NCBI RefSeq assembly: GCF_034259325.1
Contig: NZ_JAXIVS010000026.1
Location: forward strand, 24,712 to 88,711
Source of the DNA: Hyalangium ruber
GTDB lineage: Bacteria > Myxococcota > Myxococcia > Myxococcales > Myxococcaceae
Direction: 5' to 3'
Length of the DNA stretch: 64,000 nt
The translations under genes and the position numbers were made by a program. Below, in pieces: positions 46,801 to 51,290 of the stretch (position 1 is its first letter; each line of letters opens with the position of its first letter). A model generated the notes under the pieces. It ran no database searches. It saw only the letters and a program-made list of their open reading frames with translations, and had not been told where the DNA came from.

Positions 46801-48689
46801 ACGGCGCGCCCTTCAGCTCGGGGACCGCCATCACCACGGATGGAGAGCATACACTCGTGGTTCAGGCGACCGACGGCGCTGGGAACCCGTCCCTCGAGTT
46901 CGTGCGCTTCACGGTGGACATGACCGAGCCTTGGATCTCCTTCGGGGACTTGAGAGAGAACGGCTTCTACCGCCAGAACGTGACGCCCTTCGTCACGATC
47001 CGAGACTGGGACCTGCAGCAGTCCACCCTGACGCTGAATGGGCAGCCCTTCACCTCGGGTTCGGCGGTGTCCACCGAGGGCACTCACGTCCTGCGCGCCT
47101 GGGCCAAGGACGGCTCCGGCAACCAGACGGAGCGGCAGGCCCGGTTCACCCTCGATCGCACTCCGCCCACCGTCACCCTCAGTGGTGTCTCGGGAGGAGC
47201 GCAGTACCGGGGCTCCGTTACACCGGTCATCGTCATCCAGGACGCCCACCTCGCCACCCAGGAAGTGCGGCTCGATGACGCGCCCTTCAGGTCGGGCACG
47301 CCTGTCACCGATGATGGCAATCACACGCTGACGGTGCGTGCCGAGGACTCCGCCGGCTGGGTCACCGAACAGACGGTTCAGTTCTCCGTCCAGGCCGAAA
47401 GCGTGAATGTCACCCAGGTGGCCGCAGCCTCCTTCAGCCGCGTGCTGGCGCTCGTCCACGAGGGCACCTGTTCTGCGTCCGCCTCCGAACTGCGGCGCAT
47501 CCAGTCCCTCCTCGAAACGGAGCTGGGAGGCCCCGATCGGCTGCTGACCGTGGCGACCTCGGAGGCTGCGTTCCTGGAAGGCGTCCGTTCCGGCGTGGCC
47601 AACGTGTTCCTCGTCATCAGCCTCGACAGCACGCGAGGGGAATGCCGCGAAGGCCAAGAGACCTCGGGTAACGAGCCCGTCCGTGCGCGACAGGAGCAGC
47701 TCCGCAAGGCCTGGACGCGAGAGGTGACCGAGCAGGTCTTCGCCGGCCACGCGGGCCTCGTGGTCCTCAGGGCCCACGCGGCGAGCCTCCCGGGTCTCCG
47801 TGAAGTCCTCGGTGTCGACTTCCAGGAGAGCCCTCGGCAGAACCGCGTGCGGCTGCCTTCCTCCGCGTTGGAAGGCCCTGCCTACCTGAACGCGCCCATG
47901 GGAGGGACCCGGCTCCAGGTGCTCGACTCCTCCGTGCAGGCTGCCGCGCTCTACGCCGACAGCCATGAAGCGCTCGCGGGAGCCCTGTACACCTTCGGGC
48001 AGGGCCGCTCGGTAACCTTCGGTTTCGACCTCACGAGCGCGCTGCCAGGTGCCCATGCCGCGCTGGCCCTTCGCAAGTCCGTGGCCTACGTCACCCCGTC
48101 CTCCTCTCGGCCCACTCCCCTGGGAGTCGCTGGCGTCGAGTTGCGGCTGGCGAACCCGTCTCACACCTCGCGGCTGCGCGTGGTGGAGAAGCTCCCGGCG
48201 CCGCTCACGGCGACCTGGGCTTCCTCCGAGGGGACTCTGGCTCCGGATGGCCACGAGATCATCTGGGAGCCCACGCTGGCACGAGGCATGGCCCACGAGG
48301 TGCGCTTCCTCGTGCGGCTGCCGGAGGTGTCCGGAAGCCACACCGTATCGGCCTCCGTGGACTCACTGCGAAGCGCCGCGCCGTTCCACCTGGGCACCCG
48401 GAACGTGAACCTCGCCCAGCCGCTGTCGTCCGCCGAGCTGCTCACCCGCGTCCGGGAGGCGCTGGCGGCGCACCCGAAGGGAGAGGAACACAAGCGACTC
48501 GAGCTGGAAGCACGCCTGCGGAGCGTGGAGGCACGCCCCGTCACGCAACGCGAGGACATCGAGGCTCTCATCGAGGACCTGTTCGTGGCCGTTGACGCAA
48601 CCCGTCACCTGGGCGGCGATTCCCGGCCCGTGCGCCAGGCCCTGGGAGACCTCATCCGCTACTGGGAGGCGCGCTGGTACCTCTTCTGA
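31854..48689 (+). CDS. Giant secreted multidomain protein (5611 aa) with metalloprotease-like head
   Basis: Residues 1-31 are a signal peptide (hydrophobic VMLAWVLVFTVLPGV, then GHAS). Residues ~33-340 are a metalloprotease-like domain with HEVAH (His147, Glu148, His151) and MGF downstream. Residues ~345-600 hold squalene-cyclase-type toroid repeats with QW motifs (RQRAEGDW, QQNADGGW, RQRPDGSW). CARDB/Ig repeats follow (~600-1170). Four FlgD-like modules begin with SPNGDG or SPDxDG (~1178, ~1762, ~2543, ~2743). Two propeller-like stretches of WD40/TolB type lie at ~1285-1650 and ~4080-4380. Numerous Ig-like units end in VD-x-x-PP, with a discoidin-like patch (~3560-3690). Residues ~5183-5611 form a distinct mixed domain and charged helical tail. 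There is no sortase, autotransporter barrel or LPxTG signal. A surface or secreted adhesin/enzyme is inferred. Confidence 0.85.
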   Translation: MPSRQEGWKWIRPVMLAWVLVFTVLPGVGHASGDIVVIAHDGTPYSGGSDNASWYLPRQRVANHFYATHGDEYDFLVVLPTFFSSLGEDAAGLYTLVRNDVSGIGKPLYNSSAAFGSAGRLKGYIDLRSLMSGVPSSPETEAIVLAHEVAHQWSGQVGYRETTSSQRSEELLGRDGAHWSFFLDSQASVLYGSDWEARGPGSFESIGARRRLSELDLYLMGFLSPWEVGPLTLLSPAPGESHTAQDIPPPDGTRVSVTSRQLSLEGIIRAEGARWPDSAGSQKQFRAAFILLTAPGQSATPAQRTFAESLRRSFENHFFFLTRGRGLFETDLVERPPAPVAEAPSVQLGVSYLLSRQRAEGDWATRPEASLRETQQALDALRLFLSNPGVPASVDRAWNHLETRQPVDVDGLARLSLSMRGESPTTLARLNAYRQNSGSVGLSPGYRSTLLDTALLGLALTQASLAPDPTPEVTAFLLEQQNADGGWPALPGGPSRFEPTALVLEYLARIPRTPAITAAAQEAFAFFRQHRDSRGFFVEAGTRVATTGWALMSLATWRQLTAEEASRATSALLSRQRPDGSWEGSVVDTALALRALRIALTPNLTLSPGSIHLSATQVTAGETVLATVQLSNTGHAEAQNVLVQGFDSFGRPLGTGVRVASLAGGATTSVVLAFDTRDSGGSTQVFLVADPAGTLDEGQEDDNRAAVPLLVAEAPLAPDLFVHSGGVTLSPSSINRLPSQVVVTARVGNLGRTDAAAVEVVVRMGAQVLATSQLTLEAQSSQLASWTVQVSALQDAGRITVEVDPSNVVQEPIETNNAQSLRLGVSPGVDLRVVRVTAPATVDQGRDAIVQYELVNGGTAEGVIAGSLEITSESGALLGTVVLPSRSVSAGGTITGQLVWRANVVGSLRATLRAQHPGDLDRSNDTGSTTFEVQPSSLANLVAAIGTLSITPEPPQETKPATVSVTVRNSGQGQAQNFTVDFYLGVPESGGTRFHREQVATLAPGATLQLSGTLTLPQEAPETVYVILDGEQSVSEFDEEDNRTFLSISPAAIADLVVSAADIRPSPIFPRENTSVPVTVSVMNAGGQRAEGVSVELLRVGTNGSEELIGQTVIAAIEPGQRGEPILSWSTTGLRGAQRLVARVNGQGTVPEQRADNNRAERQISVQDAALALSELYFSPNGDGVRDVTDISYRLATEAAVEARIEDAQGRTVQLLTAPSAIASSLSWDGRSTAGRIVPDGTYRIHVRTLAPSPELLLGTLEAVVDTNRTPLDTSEPSALEVESLEGTASADMLFGPAGAMPDESGVVFRGREPGKSGCGLYHQSLGGAPARRLTPDAWPCDAYSPGSGGMAVSPNARWIAFHGRTTCASTESTCGTLELLSTPERQLRRLVLDEESPRRAILFAVAPVFSAEASRVFFATLDESLDVTEFRIEEIRVDGTQRRILARSSHEPVELSLSPDGSQLALLDSTGAVSLLALSDESRRAVLTAGTIAKGITPSGTPTGAGTSEDLRHGWTTSGEALIYPTLGWLQYAPPGSDSIYVTVDPRLEHKDLVTGEVRRLFTGPPGSWDFEENQAALAVHPVSGGTVFRYKPLLSMNPQLWTVSPMGTARMLHPYDVRGMRWSPGGSFLFGFRDAESSGGLSLSAVTTRDNLSVRLTATRTPGAPSITFQGTATDRNFEEWQISVRAYASSEPFVVIARSTTPVAAGQLAEWIPPQPGMYEAQLLARDRAGNVRTRTTVFGYSLSPAVANVSRTPELFSPNGDGVLDKVEIHYTATRATLVDFQILDARNQVVRQHALQHEQPGNFHVSWDGRDASGVSVPDGEYTVSLDGTRLSVEIDNTPPMAMLALDTSGVANLPAPYRYSDVMPVDLDPRASTDEGARTNTPVRIVVAGTSLKVQDAHLQEWALEVSSPEDPSLGRTLLTGMQAVDETRNLAVESLRGTFRLRVKDRAGNKALTTPVHLDDRLFITLVGAPEQIHLSWLLPGQVMPRVRPFTLARMNVAGITVLPRLPGGRYALGLNTTRGAHLVSFSVAYRTGTAPWIIIDTQNVTALGEAMVVWDARSAGTPSEFELRAVDSEGRLFSTPFTFSGPEDTQRTRFACVKTRHGEATVLSAFVGDALTRGADLAPGASWRFTSVETGRVTNFTAAPGRLVPTSAGLQVLQDLPTASLSGCRYEVDFLGTHQNGQPLTDRGTVDLCKLQLTASDDGIVLTESFRQALRSVEVFVDDTAPGVVARFGPFEGTSPLHPIDRSRFPTGSRHTLRAKTTLADGTQVLTQANLVPEDPNLLDRGCNDQGELQLAQSTLSLSIPQRDADASLCGIHTPTYTAKLTGGAGSGQHLQSLGVEIVSAQGEVVSRPAVSGVPMGASVVNTSFAIDAQTLPEGSYRVRASATWSDGSLTHTEAQPLFIDRTPAYTVVTRPAATGRVCPESRRGTDGAIKKYLVVEGAVADRHLESYELLLREAGGEPQQIAKASFSPAQPSSRQGVLGTVDVTHRGSSFELLLAARDVSGSSWCAEPLAVEVATPPTFGTPTLSPGLFSPDADGRFDTTMLQFTLDQAASVTVTAQTAGGPLHTILQSALPQGSASLVWNGRQEGGSLLADGTYSLRIRATGACDMTGEASALVRLDTQEPTARIDFPAEGQGVGASFSVLGEAADVNMARYELSIGSGTTPTQYTPIASRIVSASGVLGAVSLESLPPGEYTLRLVVEDLAGHTKELLRRFQYQPASLLRAASVLPSLISPDGDGVLETATLHIALAAPATVSAAILDGAGNPVRVLVEPTALPATSQGQLPLNPAALVGLPTGVYALRVSASAGAATDTAPAALEIDVDAPHLLLTSPLTGSVQRARLSIDGAIQDPSLESWSLTHVAPGENGPGQVIASGNSAASGVLAVRGELLEGTHHLLLEAHDRAGHTSEQSVSFTVDTTPPQAGFLSPLAGALLSGREGPLDIRGHAEDARLRLVRLEATTASGTQTLFSGPSIPPGGLLHSWAVGYDEEGPVELRLVAKDTAGNETESRISITLDSTPPVASLVEPRGGTQGQGLVFRGTAMDEHLSSWELELGRGTPGEVSTFQRLTRSTQPLSSGVLATLASVGEGSYVARLHVRDAAGNESTDEAAFTVDSIAPVPVPTLSATVERPNTVTLTWEPSPSSDVTTYELLRAIGSGPATLIATLASDTRLYLDSGLLDGRYRYSVRARDAAQNASPLSPEALVEIDATPPMALWLSPTPGEAVRGTVELQGTAYSLEDFREYRVSIGAGNTPASFTLLHRSLLPVSTGRLGELEVMPLPQGSIQTLRLEAEDLIGNVSEARVTFTVDNLPPTAPVLQSATVAGSTVLLGWQGSPEEDVLGYVPFRDGMPLGIPDGASPRDLRPYALSSMSRSYTDTSVPDGRHAYHLVAIDRAGNLSTASNSRQVTLETHPPVVRLIEPASLERVRHDTWLLAQGSDQDIASVRFEARGVPSGAFSLVGTPDTQAPYTALLPLSQFTSRIVELRAVAKDSANKVDPAPSSIHVLKEAMPSQPSITALVDGDQVALSWTDGNPTGLLAGFELSEAGVPVTIAPERWPGTASATSTASGSPADAYDSDPFGTSWEPQSVFPQAWTLELDEPVLLRGLSLTQAANAQLRLEARLDGMWVTLTSPVSATAFQPLTHALERPMEVDGVRVTFLSVISGDPALYDVQLDALPLEHGTTTLLASVPEGRHTYSLRAMGFGGTPSEASTVSVRVYAPWLEASADATPESSMMLQGREVPPSAQVQLLGENGVVATTTADARGHFLFNAPLVLGTNSFQVLATDGAGNRSLPSETVTVVSDPAPSAALTLALDAVTGSDVSLSFTVAGESADVVGYVLVRESATGTVELPSAPADVRGFVDRGVRNGAHTYRVHAFNPSGFRGPASNAVSVTVDVAPPAAPVEVAVEPLPSGGALAVSWAPGDARTVAYRVERAIGADGAFEVLAGSERVITSQLVDLFLSDDTLYRYRIIAFDALGNPSSPSAIATGVPVDSTPPAAPRLTRPTVAGKPITVASPTTTLAGLTEPGTRVTLFRNDEYYAQASAGALRVEGSLLELSLTPVGSGWPSEDGRRVAYLVESSLPGTEALAVETRSGELLGTFRDASLQFIREVTFSPDGQRLVLQTWSGVTFLASLDTGEVRQLAPLDHGADVSASWAPNSHEVAYASNPSGTPAIVVVDITTGSERWLTGASDEPLMAPRHAPDGQSLFALTSSGSSMRLLRMAPMSEDSTTLFEAASINPRYAISPDSERIALVATREGQTDVYLVSTSTGASVRLTHGPESEFMPAFSRDGRRLAFRRGGDLVIHEDGREQRFEGLSDLQWSWDHEGALLASSTVGLTRLDWGARFEFTGVRLEPGDTLFSATATDPAQRTSSAATPIQITLDATTLPDLVAEVLLRPEVPRAGQPFDAFVTVRNQGGGSAPATTLSVAVLLPDGRSMPPQLISLPTLPAGGMTTAVVALSHPELSGPLVLEAIVDPQQQVDDAVRDNNRVHHPFSLALDDKPVVSVSVSPASVEVNGESLATLTVANPGAARTVDVEVWLVTSSGEPVFQVGAVEHLAPLGEGRSITFTRHVNVARTLAGSYLVKAKAREGSALLSEAETPLSINADRATHLRLTSSRARYVTGESLVLATTVRNDSANSFLDGASYTLSVTGPTGAPVLESVTALPLLAQGASHSVRTEWSSLGLEPGQYEARGVITLGSRQLATATVRFSISGRPLLSGTLLVLGDGAPPVIRAGQALTVDFAAVNQGSTVEPSLALRVAIIDPDTGLAVRSHVLPAQPLEVGESLSGQHDFSTLGLPLKSYAVYLLAERPDGTVQALSTAQFRLIDGQAPVLQPLNLTDGMYVSGSVLPLLRALDAESGVAFIKARIDAASSGVGMVLTSGTVFDGTWSIPLGFSGQGPHTIVFSTEDRAGNAGQVSLTVINDTRPPAISISGVKEGARFRSPAVPVIEVADASPTTVSILLDGAPFSSGTAITTDGEHTLVVQATDGAGNPSLEFVRFTVDMTEPWISFGDLRENGFYRQNVTPFVTIRDWDLQQSTLTLNGQPFTSGSAVSTEGTHVLRAWAKDGSGNQTERQARFTLDRTPPTVTLSGVSGGAQYRGSVTPVIVIQDAHLATQEVRLDDAPFRSGTPVTDDGNHTLTVRAEDSAGWVTEQTVQFSVQAESVNVTQVAAASFSRVLALVHEGTCSASASELRRIQSLLETELGGPDRLLTVATSEAAFLEGVRSGVANVFLVISLDSTRGECREGQETSGNEPVRARQEQLRKAWTREVTEQVFAGHAGLVVLRAHAASLPGLREVLGVDFQESPRQNRVRLPSSALEGPAYLNAPMGGTRLQVLDSSVQAAALYADSHEALAGALYTFGQGRSVTFGFDLTSALPGAHAALALRKSVAYVTPSSSRPTPLGVAGVELRLANPSHTSRLRVVEKLPAPLTATWASSEGTLAPDGHEIIWEPTLARGMAHEVRFLVRLPEVSGSHTVSASVDSLRSAAPFHLGTRNVNLAQPLSSAELLTRVREALAAHPKGEEHKRLELEARLRSVEARPVTQREDIEALIEDLFVAVDATRHLGGDSRPVRQALGDLIRYWEARWYLF

Positions 48690-48695
48690 GGCCAT

Positions 48696-48764
48696 TCCCT
48701 GGCTCCACCTCCACGGGGTCTGCCTCGCGCCTGAGCGGGCGAGCAGCCCCTGGAGGGCCAGGGA
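48696..48764 (+). terminator. Long imperfect hairpin after the first giant gene
   Basis: TCCCTGGCTCCA (48696-48707) pairs with TGGAGGGCCAGGGA (48751-48764). Inside, GGGG-T-CTGC-C-TCGC (48715-48728) pairs with GCGAGCAGCCCC (48739-48750), closing a 10-nt loop. It begins 7 bases after the stop codon. No U-run follows, so it may be a Rho-dependent stop or a 3'-end stabiliser of the very long mRNA. Confidence 0.55.
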
Positions 48765-48835
48765 GGTTGTGCGGTGCCACGCCGTGCCGAACTTGAGGAG
48801 GCGCCCCCACGAGGGCACACGAGGGAGACAGCGCC

Positions 48836-49342
48836 ATGGCCGGCAAGAGCGCGGCCGGATGGGTCACGGGTGACCTCTTTTCTTCCAATCTGTTGCATTG
48901 GATGCTTTGGTCCGCGGCGGACGCCTCGTCGCGGAGAGCCGACGCCGTGAAGCCCCAGGTGCTCATCGTGGAGAACTCCCGGACGATGCGGGAGACGCTG
49001 CGGATGCTGCTGTCCGGGGACTTCGACTGTCTGACGTTCGCGGACGCCGAGAGCGGGCTGGAGCGGATGCTGGAGCACCCTCCGGACCTGCTGCTCTCCG
49101 ACGTGAACCTGGACGGAATGGATGGTTATGAGCTGTGCCGCCGGGCCCGCAGCGAGCCCCGGCTCCAGCACATCCCCGTCGTCCTCGTCAGTGGCTACCC
49201 CCCGCGGCTCGCGGAGCTGCAGCCGGATGCCTACTTCCTCAAGCCCGTCCGGCCCGCCGAGCTCATCGCCCAGCTTCACGCCCTGCTTCGCCCCAAGTCC
49301 GGAATCGGAGCGCTCCCGGTGAAGCAGGTCCAGGAGGGATGA
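48836..49342 (+). CDS. Single-domain response regulator (receiver protein)
   Basis: This is a 168-residue protein. The receiver fold covers ~40-155: VLIVENSRT (strand 1), phospho-acceptor Asp89 in LLLSDVNLDGMDGYE, Ser119 in VVLVSGYPP, and Lys136 in YFLKPVRP. The usual acidic pair after strand 1 (DD) is replaced by Glu-Asn, which could alter Mg binding. There is no output domain. ATG 48836 has a strong GAGGGAGA site but yields a 37-residue Trp/Ser-rich N-terminal extension. The GTG at 48947 (KPQVLIV), also with GGAG upstream, gives the standard length. The true start is uncertain. No kinase is adjacent. It lies between the giant gene and pruA. Confidence 0.85.
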   Translation: MAGKSAAGWVTGDLFSSNLLHWMLWSAADASSRRADAVKPQVLIVENSRTMRETLRMLLSGDFDCLTFADAESGLERMLEHPPDLLLSDVNLDGMDGYELCRRARSEPRLQHIPVVLVSGYPPRLAELQPDAYFLKPVRPAELIAQLHALLRPKSGIGALPVKQVQEG

Positions 49343-49453
49343 AGCGCGGTCCTCCCGGCTGTTGACCACGGGCGCCTGGGTGGCCTTTCCCCTCCCTCTC
49401 CGGAGGCGACGGGCTATGCTCCGCCCCCCTTCCGTCCGAACCCGAGGTCCCGC

Positions 49454-51091
49454 GTGATCAACGCCATCGCCCGCGTTCCCCCTCCGCAGAACGAGCCCAT
49501 CCTCCCCTACACGGCTGGCGCACCCGAGCGCGCCACGCTGCAGGCCGCGCTCCAGCGCATGGCCTCCGAGCGCATCGAGATCCCCGTCATCATCGGTGGC
49601 AAGCACATCCGCACCGGCAAGACGGACACGGTGCGAATGCCGCACAAGCACTCGCACGTGCTGGCCACGCTGCACGAGGCGGATGGCAGCCACGTGGAGC
49701 AGGCCATCCAGAACGCCCTGTCGGTCAAGGACGAGTGGAGCCGGATGCCCTTCCACGAGCGCGCCGCCATCTTCCTGCGCGCCGCGGAGCTGCTGGCCAC
49801 GCGCTACCGCCCGCTGCTGAATGCTTCCACCATGCTGGGCCAGTCGAAGACGGCGCACCAGGCGGAGATCGACGCGGCGTGCGAGGCCATCGACTTCCTG
49901 CGCTTCAACGTCCACTTCGCCCCGGAGCTGATGGAGCAGCAGCCGCTCAGCGCCCCGCAGATGTGGAACCTGATGGACTACCGGCCACTGGACGGCTTCG
50001 TGTTCGCGGTGGCGCCGTTCAACTTCACCTCCATCACGCTCAACCTCTGCACCGCGCCGGCCATCATGGGCAACGTGGTGCTGCTCAAGCCGTCGTCCAC
50101 CTCGGCGTTCAGCTCCTGGTACATCATGGAGCTCTTGCGCGAGGCGGGGCTGCCCGACGGCGTCATCAACTTCCTGCCGGGAGACGGGCCGACCATCGGC
50201 AACGTGGCGCTGACGAGCCCGCACCTGGGCGGCGTACACTTCACGGGCTCGACGCCCACGTTCCAGGGCATGTGGCGCACGGTGGGAGAGAACATCCAGC
50301 GCTACAAGCAGTACCCGCGGCTGGTGGGAGAGACGGGCGGCAAGGACTTCATCTTCGCGCACGCCTCGGCGGCCGAGGACCTGGACGCGCTGGCCACCGC
50401 CATCGTGCGCGGCGGCTACGAGTACCAGGGGCAGAAGTGCTCGGCGGCGTCGCGCGTCTACGTGCCCGAGTCGCTGTGGGGCAAGCTCAAGCCGCGCCTG
50501 CAGGAGTTCATCGGCGAGCTGCGCATGGGCGATGTGACGGACTTCCGCAACTTCATGGGGGCCGTCATCGACGAGAAGTCCTTCAAGCGGGTCTCCTCGT
50601 ACATCGAGCTGGCGAAGCAGGGCGGCGCGGAGGCGAGCATCGTCGCGGGCGGGGACGTGGACCGCAGCGAGGGCTGGTTCGTGAAGCCCACGCTGGTGCA
50701 GCTGACCAACCCGCGCCACCGCATCATGCAGGAGGAGATCTTCGCGCCGCTGGTGGGCGTGCATGTGTACCCGGACGCGCGCTTCGAGGAGACGCTGCGC
50801 GAGTGTGACCAGTCAGCGGTGTACGCGCTCACCGGCGCGGTGTTCGGGCGGGACCGGAAGGCCATCTCCACGGCGATGCGGGAGCTGCGCCACGCGGCGG
50901 GCAACTTCTACATCAACGACAAGCCCACGGGGGCGGTGGTGGGGCAGCAGCCGTTCGGCGGCTCGCGGGCCTCGGGCACCAACGACAAGGCGGGCTCGAT
51001 GCTCAACCTGGTGCGGTGGACCTCTCCGCGCACCATCAAGGAGAACTTCGCGCCGCCCACGCGCGTGCCGTACCCGTTCATGCAGGGCTGA
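49454..51091 (+). CDS. pruA: L-glutamate gamma-semialdehyde dehydrogenase (P5C dehydrogenase)
   Basis: This is a 545-residue protein starting at GTG 49454. It belongs to the aldehyde dehydrogenase superfamily and oxidises glutamate semialdehyde (from proline or ornithine) to glutamate with NAD. The catalytic pair is visible: general base Glu293 in LVGETGGKDF and nucleophile Cys329 in YQGQKCSAASR. The NAD-binding segments include VAPFNFTSI and FTGSTPTFQG. The C-terminal PFGGSRASGTNDKAGS motif is characteristic of monofunctional P5C dehydrogenases of the RocA/PruA and eukaryotic ALDH4 type. No proline dehydrogenase gene lies next to it. It feeds the glutamate pool used by the glutamate dehydrogenase elsewhere in the window. 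Confidence 0.92.
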   Translation: MINAIARVPPPQNEPILPYTAGAPERATLQAALQRMASERIEIPVIIGGKHIRTGKTDTVRMPHKHSHVLATLHEADGSHVEQAIQNALSVKDEWSRMPFHERAAIFLRAAELLATRYRPLLNASTMLGQSKTAHQAEIDAACEAIDFLRFNVHFAPELMEQQPLSAPQMWNLMDYRPLDGFVFAVAPFNFTSITLNLCTAPAIMGNVVLLKPSSTSAFSSWYIMELLREAGLPDGVINFLPGDGPTIGNVALTSPHLGGVHFTGSTPTFQGMWRTVGENIQRYKQYPRLVGETGGKDFIFAHASAAEDLDALATAIVRGGYEYQGQKCSAASRVYVPESLWGKLKPRLQEFIGELRMGDVTDFRNFMGAVIDEKSFKRVSSYIELAKQGGAEASIVAGGDVDRSEGWFVKPTLVQLTNPRHRIMQEEIFAPLVGVHVYPDARFEETLRECDQSAVYALTGAVFGRDRKAISTAMRELRHAAGNFYINDKPTGAVVGQQPFGGSRASGTNDKAGSMLNLVRWTSPRTIKENFAPPTRVPYPFMQG

Positions 51092-51150
51092 GCGGGCCAG
51101 CGAGCCTCTGAGGGCGTCCACCCTGGGAGACAGGGAGGGTCCACGTTCCC

Positions 51151-51181
51151 GGACTCCCCGTCCACGGTTTCGGACGCCCCG
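51151..51181 (+). promoter_or_regulatory. Tandem 21-bp-spaced motif upstream of the second giant gene
   Basis: GGACTCCCCGTCC at 51151-51163 is followed by GGACGCCCCG at 51172-51181, again a 21-bp step. The first copy and part of the spacer (a GG[AT]TTC-like stretch) match the motif at 31696-31726. It lies 110 bp upstream of ATG 51291. Confidence 0.65.
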
Positions 51182-51219
51182 GAGGGCTCCGGGAGGGTGC
51201 TTCCCCTGTCAGCCAGGTA

Positions 51220-51233
51220 GGACCGGGCCTTGC
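51220..51233 (+). promoter_or_regulatory. Possible sigma-54-type promoter of the RHS gene
   Basis: GGACCGGGCCTTGC, followed by A, satisfies GG-N10-GC and has the TTGCA -12 element. It differs from the element at 31798-31811 at only four central positions. It is 57 bases before ATG 51291. The -24 half is degenerate. Confidence 0.4.
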
Positions 51234-51290
51234 ACAAGGCCCCAGCCGTCTCACGCCCCCTGACTTTCCAGGGGGCCTGGGAGGCTCCCC

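Noticed and set aside
45684..48341. Minus-strand open frame of ~885 codons inside the first giant gene
   Set aside because: It is an antisense shadow created by strong third-position GC bias. The product is Arg/Gly/His-rich with no recognisable motif.
51092..51150. Terminator after pruA (ACCCT...AGGGT)
   Set aside because: The stem is only about five bases and is not followed by a U-run.
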